This document shows, one piece after another, positions 48,637 to 62,500 of a DNA stretch of 64,000 bases; position 1 is the stretch's first letter, and each line of letters opens with the position of its first letter. The translations under genes and the position numbers were made by a program. The stretch lies in NCBI RefSeq assembly GCF_010183535.1, contig NC_071333.1, positions 14,320,587 through 14,384,586 of the forward strand. The letters are read 5' to 3'. Source of the stretch: Caenorhabditis remanei. Its lineage: Eukaryota > Nematoda > Chromadorea > Rhabditida > Rhabditidae. The notes below the pieces were generated by a model, which was not told the origin of the DNA, did no database searches, and saw only the letters and a list, made by a program, of their open reading frames with translations.

Positions 48637-51600
48637 AGAAAATGGACACAATACAGTGTAAGCCCCCGTGGCTGCCGACGGGACTGTGACCGGGGGAGGG
48701 TAGGACAGTTTGGCTGGATGGGGTGGGGGCAATAGTTCAAGTATTACTAGTATTCGAGAAATTGAAAGATGAAAAAAGAAAAGGAAACGAAGTAGTAGAA
48801 ATAGAGAGAAGAAAAATGGGAACTGAAGAATAGATGATTAGTTTTCAATGGCAAATCGGTTATTTTAGGTGGAGGTGAAACACTAAGAGAGTAGTTTTTG
48901 AACGGTACGAACTTTTTTGACCTTGGCAAGAAAAGACAGAAATATAGTTTGAAATCTATACAGAAAAACAGAGATAGCTATCTAATCGTAAATTGCATTA
49001 GGAGTAGAAGTAGAAGATTTTCACTTTCATAGAACTACTTGATTAAAAGAAAACAAATAGCAATTGACTAAATACCAAAATAGTTTATCAATCACTGATC
49101 AACGCAAATAGTAGACAATAACTTTAAGCACGCTCCTCTCAACAAAAACGGCTTAAAGTAACGGCTAGTTGCGACTAAAGAAACCGGGGGCAGCCACTTG
49201 TCAGCCGAATGTTTCACTCAATTTTCAACAATTTCTGACAAGTGATGTCAAACCGATTGAATCAACAACCGAAACGCTTATTCTTCTTTTCATTGTTAGA
49301 ATCTATCGATGATGACCTTTCCATCAAATAAGGTAAGGTCAATAACAGTACTTGACGTTGAAGCATGCGCCAAAAAAATGCGCGACGATTTCTTTCTTGC
49401 TTTAAGGGTTTAAACAGTTTTATTGCGATGAGAAATAAATAAGCAATTCATATTTTGTACGGAAGATTTTTGAAGAGCGTCAGGTAGTGTCTTCTCAGAT
49501 CTTTGGTTTAACTTCTATAAATATATATCCGTGAATCAATTCAGTCTTGAAAAACTACCAATTCTACTAAATGTAAATCCACATTTTTAATCCAGTCTCT
49601 AACATCAATTGAGGGTGTGATTTACATTTTGGCTAGAGAATGTTGGCTAGAAAAGATAGACTCCAGAGTACATGCATCATAATTAACATAATTATATTCT
49701 CCTCTAGTTTTTGTTGTTTCATCGAGGAAGATTATCCAGGAAGTTTTCATTGGTGTCATTCAATTTTAATTCTATTTCTAAAACTGATAATTACATCATG
49801 AGACACATTTTGAACCGAAGTTGTCACATTCAGGTTCAACGTCCTCAGTGCATAGTCTAATCAGAGTTATTTGTGTATTAACTGCCAGACAGATGTCATA
49901 ATTGACTCATGTGGGTGTTGTATGTCTTCATTCTATCATTTCAAGCTTTTCACTAGAAAAATGAATCTTTCCGGTTCTTGGTTTTTTGTGGCACAGACAT
50001 TTGATCGGCATCACTATTATTCCATCAGATGCTGATCCATTTTGAATGAGCATGAACATCATCTGAGTGAAGTTGCAACCTTCTCCTTTGTTTAGTGTAT
50101 CATTATTCTGAAGATTTTTGCACCCCTTGTGTGCGCTTCTAATGAATATGAGAAGAAGTAAGAAGGACCGCACTAATCAAAATTTAATTCATGCAAAGTT
50201 ATGTGAGTCAGCTCTTTTAAGACCTAAGTAAAAAAAATGCGCGGGTGGGATCTTTTACTGCTCATTCAGTTTTGTCTTCAATTCTATTTTTACCTCCTCT
50301 CAACTCATGTACAAGATATAAATGTCAAATGAAATTTTTTTCGAACTCTGACCTTTTCATTAAACTGCTTGGCCGCTATATCTATTCTTGACGGAAGAGG
50401 GTATTCATTTAAAATTTAGTACCAGGACATAACTTTCCGTTTTCATTTCCCTTTCCCTTTTAGGAGTTTCAAAAAAAAAGAGATTGCGTGACATCGGATG
50501 CGGTAGTACAGTTATTTATTATTCTGTGGGCCGTACTCCGGTTGTATTTTAGAAAAACGTGCCAGAAAAAATGTTTGGTTGATTTTAACCCCACAATACG
50601 AGAGGACGAGTGTATTAGATGAGTGCATAAGTAATAATTCAGAAGTTTTGTCTGGAACAATTTGTTTTTTATTTTTCAGATGCGTTGTTTTGAAATAACA
50701 GTTAAATTGTAAAAGAGTTCTTCTTTTTTTTTGGGTATTCATTCAAAAATGTTGTTTTTTTAATAACTTTCCAATGATCATTCATAACCCGATTGCTTCA
50801 GCCGTCGTCATTTATATTTTTTTGACATGTTCATACATTTATCATTGAGTCACTAATGAAAATTGCTTTTCACTTCTAAAACTTTATTTTCAAAAAAAAA
50901 AGAGAGAAAAAGAGAGAAAAGTTGAGTATCTTCTGTCGATTACAACGACTAGCATGGAAAAGAGGGTAATTCATCATATTTACTCATATCCTTATTATTC
51001 CAATCCACAAGCTTCATATATAAACACTATGATATGTCATTCAGTTAGGCCCCTCCCTCTTTGTATTCTTTCTCTCATCATCAGAGTTATATTTACTTCC
51101 TTTCAACCTTCTCACGATAGTTTTTCGGGTCTTTAGAATTATTCCAAATGCTTTCATTCCATGAAAACAGATTACTCAGAACATATATTTTCGGACAGTC
51201 TAGTAAGCTTCCAACATTTTTCCTTCGGATATCTTCAGTATCAGATGTCAGATGCTAGAACAGCTATCGTAATCCTATCCAAGACACTAAGGGGTGGGTT
51301 CAGAGAAGGTCCATTGTTCATTATACGTCAGAAATTTCAAGTGGGCGGAGCCAAACCAAACTACACCACACCCCCACCGCATAAGCCCCATTCCTGGTTC
51401 GAGAAAATGGAGCATGAGAGGTTTTGTCTCTTGCAAGCGACACGTTGAACTTGTTATAACAAAGTGTATCTTTTGCAACACTTTCCTCCTTTTTTCTCTC
51501 TTTTACCCGTGCAATCCTATTGTTAGGTTCCAACGGCTTAGTGACTAATGTAATGAGAAACTGGTTCGCACGCACCCACTGAGCCATTTATTCTAGTGGT

Positions 51601-51938
51601 TTTTGGGTTCTCAGCTCTTCTTTTTACGAAAAAAATCGTACAAATCTATTCTCTTGGGACTGATTAGCAGATCCGCACAATTCTAAGTTCTCACTCAAAA
51701 TATCATTCATTCATCAAATGACCAGACTCATAACAAGTAGGCGTTAGTCCCCATTCAGTAGTGACGCTCCGACACGGCTGCTGCGTTTTGAAGTCCTCAT
51801 TACTTCTTTATTTTTACTCTCCTGCAAACGTTTTTTCCGTCATTTATGCATATACAATGTTTCCGACCAAAGAAATAACCAAAGTACGCATTCAGGTTCA
51901 CGTCGGTCACAACAAACTTTGTTACCTTCTCTCTGAAA
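48637..51938. other. Intergenic, no gene seen
   Basis: Divergent promoter region between sul-3 (minus) and the small secreted peptide (plus). AT-rich, with a G-rich tract just upstream of sul-3 (near 48700). No splice-supported frame. Confidence 0.5.
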
Positions 51939-52208
51939 ATGCTTCGAATGGGACACTTCTTGCTTCTTGTCATCCTCGCCGTCGCGGTGTTGTCAATTCC
52001 GACGAGCTACTCGAAGAGCAAGATGCTTAACAACATCTTCAAGCAAATCCACAACAAGTAAGTTAAAATTAAAAGAAAATAAAGGAACATTCATATTTTG
52101 TAATTTTTCAGGAAGGCTGTCGGAGACGCTTTCCCATACGAGACCTACGGATTCGGTGATGCTGGATATGGTCTTGGTGATGAGCAGAACTACTTTGTCA
52201 TTGTCTAA
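51939..52208 (+). CDS. Small secreted peptide, 71 residues
   Basis: Two exons (51939-52057, 52112-52208) join to a 71-residue product. It has a clear signal peptide (MLRMGHFLLLVILAVAVLS, cleavage near SYS/KSK). The mature part of about 46 residues has a basic stretch (KSKMLNNIFKQIHNKK) and a Gly/Tyr/Asp-rich tail (YGFGDAGYGLGDEQNYFVIV). There is no cysteine. Paired basics occur only once, so it is not a typical multi-peptide neuropeptide precursor. Codon choice (CTC, GTC, GGA, AAC, TTC) resembles the highly expressed eef-1A and differs from the neighbours, suggesting strong expression. An AATAAACG polyadenylation signal lies near 52409. I do not recognise the family; antimicrobial, cuticle or peptide-hormone roles are all open. 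Confidence 0.8.
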
Positions 52209-55200
52209 AACGAAACTTTCCCAATCATTTTATTATCTTTCTCAACACATTGATCTTCTACTTTTCCCTTCCTCAACTATGCTTTCTGATCTCGATATGC
52301 CCTAAAAAGAAGAAATCTCACTATTTTTCCAAATATTCTCGAAAGTTTTCTCCTCATCAATGATTGCCGAATGTCTCGTTCATAATTCGTTGTTCTCAGA
52401 CAGAAGATAATAAACGTTTCACTGTTACGTTTTTGTCCAATGATCATAAAGCAGAAAGGAGAAGGAGAAAGGAGTGTGAGTGGCAGTGTAATGGGAATCG
52501 GAACAAGTGCGATTGACGGTGATCATTTCTTCTTGGAATGTTGCCAAGAAGTGGTCGTTCAAAGTTGGAATCGCCACTCACTTTTGAAGAACACAACGTC
52601 AAACAAAACAATAATAGTTAATAGTTCAGAGAGCAGCCTAGTGGAGTACTGTAACACCCTGTGGATGCATTCGAGCTTACTTTAGTTAATCTGAAAATCA
52701 AGGCACTTATCAAGTTCCGTTTCAAGTCTAGAGTATACCTGGGGGATATGTTTCGAATTCGTTTGAAACCGGTAGTGCACTTTGAATTTTTCATCAAAAC
52801 AGGTTAGCTGAATCATAAATGCAGCCTCAAGAAATTGCTTCGCTTTTAGTTTTTCTTGATGTTAAAGAAGAAGCGAATGTTTTTCGATCGAAATTTTAAA
52901 CCTGTATTAACAATATCAAATTCTCCCCCTTTTATGAGATAGTATGTTCTGAACTATGTTTTGAACAGGAAGCTAACAACTTCTACTACGCAGAATGTAC
53001 AATGAGTTGCCGTGTTTATATTGGAATGATCAATTTGTGAACAGGAAATTATTAAGAAATACTTATTCTGCATTTGATCTTTTGATGTCATGCATCTTCT
53101 AAATAGAAATAGATGTCAAACGTCAAAACTACAATTCGGACAGTAATTTGTCTTATCCTGAGCGACACAAGAAATCTCAAACTACGTGCAGATTCAAGTG
53201 CGTGGGGGAATCAGAACCTTCTGAAATTCTGGATTCAGGTGACAACAGCTACGTTCGGAATGTATTTAGGTGGAAATTGGGAGTAATTGTATCAGCTTTT
53301 GTGTCAAAGGAACATGTTATTGTGGTATATGTCACAACTGACAACTGACAATCTGAATTCTAAAAAGAATTTGGTTCTGGGATCATTTAAAGTTTTTGGG
53401 GCTTTTGAAGACTAGGAACAAGTCATATCAAAGTTTTTGTAATTGAGACCCCAGATTGAAACATAAAAGTTTTAATCAAAACGTCTGTTTGCTCAACCCA
53501 ACTTTTGAAACAAAGTAAAATCGTTTTCTTAGTATTCTACAAGCAACCAGGAACAAAACAAAAGTTGTTTCGTTTGTTTATGACTTGTGGCAGATCAGAT
53601 TATCTTTTGAAGTTGAATAGAAATTTTTGAGGGATTTCCGAACATCCTAATTGACTTACTCCTACGTCTTCAGAACAGATTTATGGAATTGATCATACGG
53701 AGAAGTGCATCCGAAAATAGTTTAAAATGAAAACATAATGTTGATTACGTATACAAAAGATTAGCACACTTAGCAAATTTTTGCTGAATTTTCTACAACG
53801 TCAAAAACCAAATCTGTAAGATTATGGACATTGAAGTTATAAGGGAACTTTTTTTAGTTTGTTAAATTTTTTGTCTGTAATTCTAACAACTAAATATGAA
53901 CTATGACCAAAGGAAGGAAGTTTTAAAACCAAAGATTCACTTCAATCATGTCATCTTTCATCCAAACTATGTTATTTTGAATCAGGAACTCTTTTTTTTT
54001 TTGAGAATAGATTAAAAATGTCCATTACTTCAAAGCTTCCCTCATCACTCAAGAATAAAAAAATCAAGATGAGAAGGATAGGATTACTCATTGCGTGTCA
54101 TTTTTTTGTCGAGTACATTTCCATGAAACCAGACAAACTGCTAAGGAATATTTGTTCAGTTGAAAAGAATTCAGTACATCATTTGACACGGAGCGCCCCC
54201 ATTCATTGCTTCATTTTGTGCGTGAAAGAAACACATTGTTGACACGTGGACGATGATCGGAGAGTACGCGGTGCGCGGAAAGAAAAGGAGATGCGGAAGA
54301 CAATGGGGTCTTGTGCGCATCAGGCCTCATTTTAGGCCCGAAAAAAGATTTTTTTGAGTCATCAGGCGCCCGGTTGTTGTCGAATCGGCAGCTCAACAAA
54401 GATCGCGGTTATAGTTAGAAAATTATTGAATATGCGAAGGTGGAGGTGCGAAAGTGACAACAATAGTGCAGAAAAAGATTGATGTTGCTCTTTGACAATT
54501 GAATAACTGGAATCAGTTAGAGCACAGAAATCACCAAAACACGACTAACGGTTAAGAGCAAACAACTAAGCATCACCTCCAGAAATTGTTCAAGAATCTT
54601 CAAAGGTTACTGTGAGGGGAGAAAACTGGTCTATCTGGTAGACTTGACTCATCATCACACATCACTGAAACATAACACCGTAATTGTAATGAGAGCGTAC
54701 CTAGTAATTCGTGGAAAAAAGTAAAATGACTTACGCCAGGTAATGTATAGTTTGCTTTCCTACCGTTTTTATATGGAATGGTCTTTTGTCAATTTTTATG
54801 CAAACAAAAAGAGAAACAGTTACACATAACTGTCACACTCGAGATTTTCGAGCTGAAAGTGGATAGAACTATAGAAAAGTGTGAAAAAACGAGAAAAATG
54901 AAATACTATAACACATTTTCCGAATTTTAACGTCAGAAATCCCTAATCTGATGTATCGAAATAAAATCTCTGTCCGATTTGATACTTTGGTCGGGGATAT
55001 CGGATATTGCTCTTCCGATCTGTGTTTTCATTACACATACACACTGTTTTTGCAAATTCCTTCTTATAAAAAAAAGCTACGTGCCACTTCTTGCACTTTT
55101 TGCACTATTCCGGTGGAAGATGATTCAATAACTTGAATAAATAGTTTGAAGACAGAATAAGGATCACCTTTCTCTGACAATAGATCGGATTGCAACCTGA

Positions 55201-55592
55201 CAAAGTGTCTGTCTCACACTTTTTTCGGGTTTCTTTCGACCGGCAGATGCCGCTTAATTATTCCAATGACAATGGCAAAAGCCGTGAAAAAGTGTCCGTG
55301 TGTTTATAAGTGCTCGCGGTAGCAACTTTGCCGCATCGTTGGCGGCACACTCGAATGCAAATAATACATGCCTTTTTGCGTTTTTTTAGGCAAGTTACAC
55401 ACATGTACACGTGTCCGTCGGCGTTGTCGCGACGGCACCAGCAACGGTCCGGTCTGTGTTCGGCATAGGTGGAGCTGGGTGGGTGGAGAGAGGAAAGAAT
55501 AGTCATATAAATATAGGAAAAAGAATGAAAGTTTTACGTGTTGGTTCGACAGTATTACAGTATTCTGAATTTGGATACGAAACATTAAAATC
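52209..55592. other. Intergenic, no gene seen
   Basis: About 3.4 kb of AT-rich DNA; short open frames only. A GC-richer island with a TTTTAGGCCC word lies around 54240-54400. Confidence 0.5.
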
Positions 55593-57667
55593 ATGAAACA
55601 GTATTGTTGTATAGTTCTTATCGGTTTAGTAGCTTTCACGAATGCGGCTAGCGTTCAACGAGCGAAACGACAATTTGGTGTTGGTATGTTTTATCTCCTT
55701 TTATGAACCTTGCTTATCATCATCTTCATTTTATGAAATTATTTGTCAGCTATCTATTCTTGAACTAACATGAATTTGTTCTGAAAAATGGATTATTTAA
55801 GTTAGTTCCTGTAGAACAATTTCAAGCAACTTTTTTTCAATTTGGTGTTAAGAATGGTCTGAAAAGGAGTTATCAGTTCAGTTTCCAGATTTAATCATAA
55901 ACGATTTTCGAATATCCCATCTTTCATAAATTTAGAGTTTATTATCAACAAACCATGTTTATAACAATAATTTTGGTTTGAAATCTTTTTTTGAAAAACT
56001 AGTTTTTTTTCAAGTTTATCATTTTTTGATTATGCCAGAAACTATAACAGAAGCTTTTCAAACATATCTAAATAAATTATGTTTTTGGTTTTAATAATAA
56101 TAGGAAATATTAAAGTCATATAATAGGAAATATTAAAGTTTACCAATCATCTGAAAATTATTTTCCTATTCCAGTCCCTCTCTACTCCTCATGTAACGAA
56201 TATCTGACATGCGCTGCGCCAGCAGTCTGTGCATCTGGAACATGTCAATGTGCCCAGGCTTATCAACCATCCGGAACTCAATGCGTGCCATCTGTTGCCC
56301 CCGCCGCCGCAGTGAACGGTGTTTACCAAGTTCCAGCTGGAGGTGAGCCATCGTTCTAAACAATAACAACAACTAAAGAACACAAAAGCATTTAGTGGCG
56401 CCGGCAACATTCCGAACTGTTTACACTGATGCACTCACTCATGTCCGTCCTGTTTACCAGCCTGTGGTCTATTACCCACAAGTTGTGAGAACTCCGGTTC
56501 TTTGTGCTTTGCCGCCATGTCACGAAGGTTAGCTTCTTATTTATTGTGAATGTGTGTTCATCTGAAAGATTTTCAGCACCAGTTCCAGTTCCAGTTCCAA
56601 CAGTACCAATCACAACGCCAGTTGCTCCAACCGCACCAACCGAGCTTCCAACTCCAGCTCCAGAAACCACAACGACTCCAAGAAGGTATTTTTGGTTTGA
56701 GACAGGTTATGACGTTATTCTCTTGTATGGAATGTTGTATTCTGGAAATGTACCCGCATTGTAAAACTGGTGAAGCATGTTATAACTAGGACACCCTCTA
56801 ACAGAAATTCAAAAATTCAGTAATTCCCATCGCAGACTCTTCGACAGCCCTTCGATCGCCTATCCAGGAGATTATTGTGAGCTACCAACTATTGTTTGTG
56901 TTGGAGGAAGTTTCTGCTCAAACGTATGTCACTTTATTGCTAAATTTTTCTTTAATGTTTATAACTTGGCACTCCTATTTCCAGAATATTTGCATTTGCC
57001 GCCCAGGAGAAGTTATCGAGAACCAACAGTGTGTACCAGTGGCCACTACCACAACCACCACCACTGTCGCACCAACCACCGAGGCTCCAACGACCACCAC
57101 TACAACTGAAGCAACAACCACAACCACTACTACCGAACCAACTACGACCACAACGACCACAACGACAACCACTACTACTCCAATCCCAACTACACCTTCC
57201 ACGACTACCACCACCACTACTACCACCGAGGTTCGTAGCTTAATTTTTGTTTTAAGGCGAGTTTCGAAAGTTTCAGGCTCCAACCACTACAACCGAGTTG
57301 GCTACCACTACCACCACCACAACTCAAGCACCAACTACTTCCACCACTAGAACCACCACTCCAGCACCATCAACCACTGTGATTGTTCCAACTGTGACTC
57401 CAAGCAGAGAGGAACCAGGATGCACCCCATATAACTGTGCCTGTAATCCAAGTGGATGTGGACAAGGACAAATTGTCAGAATTAACTTTGTGGTATGTGG
57501 ACGACAAGAACTTATGTCAGTTTGAATTGATTGAACTTCAGATCCCTGGACAACAATGTAACTCCAACAATCAATGCCTCGCCGGATCGTATTGTAGCTC
57601 TGGAACATGCAGATGCGCTAACAGTTTTGAACAACGTGGAACCATGTGTATCAGAAGGAGAAAGTAG
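55593..57667 (+). CDS. Secreted Thr-rich protein with Cys-rich EB-module-like repeats
   Basis: Eight exons (55593-55683, 56175-56342, 56396-56527, 56577-56685, 56836-56923, 56985-57230, 57277-57492, 57542-57667) join to 391 residues. It has a signal peptide (MKQYCCIVLIGLVAFTNA) and then a dibasic RAKR typical of processed nematode secreted proteins. Cys-rich modules of the EB type follow (CNEYLTCAAPAVCASGTC, CELPTIVC with CICRPGE, and CNSNNQCLAGSYCSSGTCRC). They are separated by Val/Pro repeats and a long Thr/Pro tract (about 220-320) expected to be O-glycosylated. The product ends with a basic RRRK. It is likely an extracellular mucin-like or cuticle-surface protein. No transmembrane helix is seen. 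The Thr tract makes spurious Val-rich frames on the other strand. Confidence 0.87.
56099..56139. repeat. Two-copy tandem repeat in an intron
   Basis: AATAGGAAATATTAAAGT occurs twice in direct repeat within the first intron of the Thr-rich gene. Confidence 0.7.
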
Positions 57668-58007
57668 AAGGAATAACAAAATTTCCTTTTTCCGATTATA
57701 ATAATCTTTGCGATATGTATGTAAATAATTGTAAACGGAATCACTCGAAATTCACTCGAATAAATAAATCAAGTTCTAATTTATTCACGCCTCCAAAGCT
57801 AGAGTGTTTGATCTTTACACCTCATTTTTGATTAGACCACGTGACTATTTGGAAAGTCAAAAATAAAAATCACTCCTCGAAATGATTTATTAACACAACT
57901 TTGAAACAATTATGAAGAATGATATTTTTGAAACTTAAAGATCGTTGTACCACCAAATTGAAGTAACATGAAATGATTAGCTCAATACAATAAACTAAAG
58001 TAGAAGA
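57668..58007. other. Convergent 3' intergenic spacer
   Basis: Lies between the ends of two converging genes. AATAAATAAATC near 57761 is a likely polyadenylation signal for the plus-strand gene. Confidence 0.6.
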
Positions 58008-58844
58008 CTAAACATCATAATGCATATCTTCAAAATCAATTTGATTATTATCTGTTATAATTGGTACTAATAAACAAGAAACTTCATTAGTTGGGTAGAT
58101 TTTTCCTTCCAGTCCAGGAATATCTGATATGTAGATCCACCGGTTGAATACATCACACTCCAACTGAAAATCCGCTCTGGATGCTTTTAAATCTGTAGTA
58201 GCCCAGTCTGCACCATCTATTTTTGCCTAAATTGTTTGAATGGTACAAGTAAATATATAAAAAGTACTTACGAATCCTGATATCAACGGATATTTTGAAT
58301 TTTGAGGGATGATACAAGATAAACGAACTGTGTCACATCCGAAAAGTGAAGTTTTGACGCAACTGTAAAGATAAGGCTCTGGATGACCGTGGACTGTCAC
58401 AAACTCACGTTAGAATGGGAGGTATGATTGTTTTTCCTAGTTTTCTACCCGTTTCTGGAGAAGTGAACTTTATCTGATTAACATGACAACCCGCGAAAAC
58501 AGAAGTGACTTCTTTGAATGGTTTATTAACTTTTTCCGCTACTTCTGTTGTTTTCGCTATAACTACTTTGTTCGTTTTTGCAATTTCTTTCTTGATAACT
58601 TGGATGACTGGAATTATTTGAGCAACCGGTGGAGGAGGGTCTGGCAGAGTTTCAAGCTGGTGGATTACCCGTTCCACAAAACCTGAAACAACTTTAAAAA
58701 AAAAAATTTCAAAAAATTCATACTATCAAACTCATGGTCATTAAATTACTTACCAACTTCTTCTGGAGGTATAGTAGGTATACATGTTGTACAGTTTATA
58801 ACGAGAAAGGCTAGAATGAAAAACGAATACGTGAGGATAGACAT
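58008..58844 (-). CDS. Small secreted protein with C6/DUF281-like Cys pattern
   Basis: Four exons (58754-58844, 58409-58682, 58272-58362, 58008-58226) encode 224 residues. A signal peptide (MSILTYSFFILAFLVINC) is followed by a Pro- and Lys-rich linker (LPDPPPPVAQIIPVIQVIKK), then a folded-looking domain with spaced cysteines (GCHVNQIKF, CVKTSLFGCDTVRLSC, LECDVFNRWIYI). The pattern recalls the nematode-specific extracellular C6/DUF281 domains, but I am not sure of the family. It is expected to be extracellular. It converges with the Thr-rich gene and lies upstream of the 3' end of cca-1. Confidence 0.8.
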
Positions 58845-59534
58845 AGACGGTCAAAATTTGAAAGTCTCCATGAGGGAAGACCTCCGATTTGGTGACAACG
58901 CTTGAGTGATTTGAATTGGATTGCGACAAAACGCCCTCATAATTTAGGATGCTTTGTGATTAATGATAATCCGATTGCAAATAAATTATGTGTAAAATCA
59001 TTTCATGGATTTGGAGTGTGTGTATATGTCTAAACTGTTAAAAAAAATTAAAAAATGATTTATTAATAAAATCATAAAGAAAAAGCAAAATTTGATATTT
59101 GATTAGCCACCAAAATATCAGAAAAGATCAGGTTGAAGTGAACACTTTGGAAGATACAATTTTGTTGGTGTAGATTGCAAAATTCTAACAAAAGGCAGAC
59201 GAAGTGCAAAGCGAAAAGTTAAAAACTGTCAAGTTAGAGGACCGGGAAGTGAAAAAGCGGTTTTGTGTATTGTGACAAATTTTTTCATACAAGTTTCATA
59301 AATGCGATAGAATGGAGGTTTCGAAAAAATGGGAAATAATGAATTATGACAAATATTACCAGTAATAAATGAACAATCTGATATTGATTAACCAAAGGGT
59401 TTTGGCAAAACAAAGACACTCTAAAATATGAGATGGTTCCATAGAACAAATGATTATTTAGAAAATTTAAAATATAATTGCACAAGTAATGATATTGGAA
59501 TTTAATTTCAAAAAAAAAACTAGGAAAGGCTATG
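58845..59534. other. Intergenic, no gene seen
   Basis: AT-rich spacer, including the 3' region of cca-1 and the promoter of the small secreted gene. Confidence 0.55.
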
Positions 59535-62500
59535 CTACAGAGCAGATTTATGTGATCCACGACTTTTATTGCTCAAAGCACTGTTCGTTCTACAAAATGG
59601 GTGATTAATGGTAAAAGCAAGCGTGCGAAGAGTGTGTTTACCTTGCTCGTGGTCGATGTGATCTACTCCGCGGTCTAAAATCCGGGTCGTCTAGATCTTC
59701 GATCTCTCCGGGATTTAGTGGTTGTAGTTCTCCGCCGAGACACTCACTAGCCCTCCGATATCTTTCTTCCATATTTCTTTCGACTTCGATTAATTCTTGT
59801 TCCAACACCTGAATACAAAAATTGTGTTCTGTCTTTTGGAGTGTGGCATATCACAATATTTGAAGGGTGTTTCATTCCTTAGATTAATAAAAAAGCTAGA
59901 GTTGCTACAAATTAAAAAAAATGTTTTCAGATTACTCTAGTTTTATTTTGAAAAGTCAAGTGACTTCTACAACTTTTACCTGCATAGATAACCGTTTGAT
60001 ACCACCATGCCCGTCTGGAATTTGAGTGCTGGGTTCCGTTTCTACATCTTCTTCCTCTACTTCATCTTCTTTGTTATCTCCGCCTTCTATAGCAAGCGGT
60101 TCGGGTTCCTCGGCGATTTCATCATCGTCAGACTTTGTGATCTCGTTCTCGATGTTTTCACCTAGAAAAGTGATACGTCGGAATTCTAGGACTTCGTAAG
60201 AAAATATCTTTTACAAACCTGTTGGTTCTGCGGGCCCTTCAGCGTCTCTTTTGTTACTTTCTTCCAGATGTTTCATCAACACGGCTACTACCACATTGAC
60301 AAGCACAAATTGGGATATAAGCACAAAAATAACAAAGAAGCAAGGAGCTAAAATGGGGTCGACACAGCAGTTGGTCTCGCAGTGATCCGAAGAGTCACAG
60401 TCATCTCGGAGTGCGTCCTGAAATAATTTTGTATTTCAATTGATTGTAGGTTTAAACAGTAGACTTACCTTCATAATTCCATTCCAATTATCACCCGTAG
60501 CTATCCGGAAAAGTGTTAAAAAAGCCATTCCAAAGTTTTTGAAGTGAGCATGCTCTCCTAATCCGTCACACGGGTGATCCTCTGAACATTCCAATTTTCC
60601 GAACAGTTCTACTCCGAGGGCAGCAAAAATGAAAAAGAGTAAGAAGAACAATGAGCCGAGATTTCCGACCTGAAACATTAATGATCGTGTTCTGATAGCA
60701 GAAGAATTTCTTACCTGTGGCAACGCTTCTCCTACGGTATCCAACAATGACCTAATACCTTTTGCCATTTTCAAAAGTTTCAAGACTCTTGCAATTCTCA
60801 AAACTCGCATGACACGAATGATTGTTGGATTGATTGGGAGTTCCAAAGCTTCAAATTCCTCAAAGATAATTCCAGCAATTGATAAAATCACAATGAACAT
60901 ATCCAAACGATTCCATTTCTCAATGAAGAATCTTTTGAAGCCCAGTGCGATCAATTTCATTGCTGCTTCCAATGTGAAAACTGCGGTGAAAAAGTAGTTC
61001 AGCGCCTTCAGCACGTACTTTAACCCCATTGGCATCATATAAAACTCCATTGCCATTGAGATTACGTTGATACCTTTAACACGGAACATGTATTTCTATC
61101 GTCCTATATTTTAGACTAACCGATGACTGCCGCGATAGCGAGATCGAAGTATTTTGAGGTAACGATTCCATGCAAGAAAAGTCTTGTATGACCATAGTCA
61201 TGATAATACGGATAGTTTCTTTCCACTGAAAATAACGATTTAAGTGCGGTTCCAGCCCACACGATTCGATCTAAAAAACAGAAGAGGTGTTGTTAGTGTG
61301 GCACCACAAAACGGTAGGAGAGGGTTTGATCTGAATGTCAAATGCGTGCAAAACTAGAATCGCAACTGAAGAGAACATAAAATTAAGCACCTAGATTGAT
61401 AATTTCAAATAAAAGGTTGGTAATGTAAAGCCGCCTGGTGGAATTCGTAGAAATTAAAAAAATCAAATAAATAAACCGAGAAGGTCAGAATTCAAGCGAT
61501 GTAAGTCAGGGGAGTAAAACCAAATCTCAAACCACTTACTCTTCTTTCGTTTTCCAGCCATACTTTCCTCGAACTTCTGACGTTTCAATTTCCTTTTCAG
61601 CCGTTTCTCTTTTTCTTTTTCTCTCATCTCTCTTTCCAATGCTTCTTTACACTTGTGAAAGTTCTCAACGACCACTCCAACGAACATGTTCAGCACAAAG
61701 AATCCGACAAGCAACAGAAATGAGATAAAATATATCATTCTCCACTCATTGTAGTTCTCAATCGGTTGAATATCCACTCCTACTGCATCGATTCCTTGGT
61801 ACATGATAGAAACCCATCCGTCTTTACTCGAGAGCACAAATAATGACATCAGAGCCTGACCGAGATTGTCAAAGTTGTAACGGTGGTTAACCCATTTGTT
61901 ACGGGAATCTTCCAAACAATCAATTTTGGTGGTGACGTTACCAACTTCAGGGCCGATACAGTGATACATCATTCCCTTGAATAGTTGTACTCCCAGAATT
62001 CCGAAGATGATGAAAAATGTGCAACAGATCAAGACAATGTTTCCGATAGGTTTGAGACTGAAAGCAAATTTCTATGATTCTATAAAACGCATATCATTTT
62101 CTGCAATATACCTGGATATAAGAGTCATTACAACCAATTTCACTCCTGGCGCCCTGTTGATAACTCTCAATGGTCTCAAAGCTCTGAGTAACCTCAGCAC
62201 TCTGATAACTCCAAAGATTTTCGGAGAGTCACCGGTAGCCAAAAGTTCAAATGAAATATTGATAAGAGAAATGACAACTAGTATCCCATCTAGAATGTTC
62301 CAACCATCTTTGAAATATGCAGCTTGTCCGATGAAACATCCATTTGCAATAACCTGTAAAAACTTGAATTCAGATATTACAGTCATCCCGTAACCAAACC
62401 TTCATCATCATTTCTCCGGTAAAGATGACTGTGAATATGTACCCAGAAACTTGTAAGAATCGTCTCTCAAAACTGTCTGGTGGTATAGATGGTCGTTCCA

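Noticed and set aside
56975..57283. Minus-strand frame of almost pure valine
   Set aside because: It is the antisense shadow of the Thr-rich coding tract on the plus strand.
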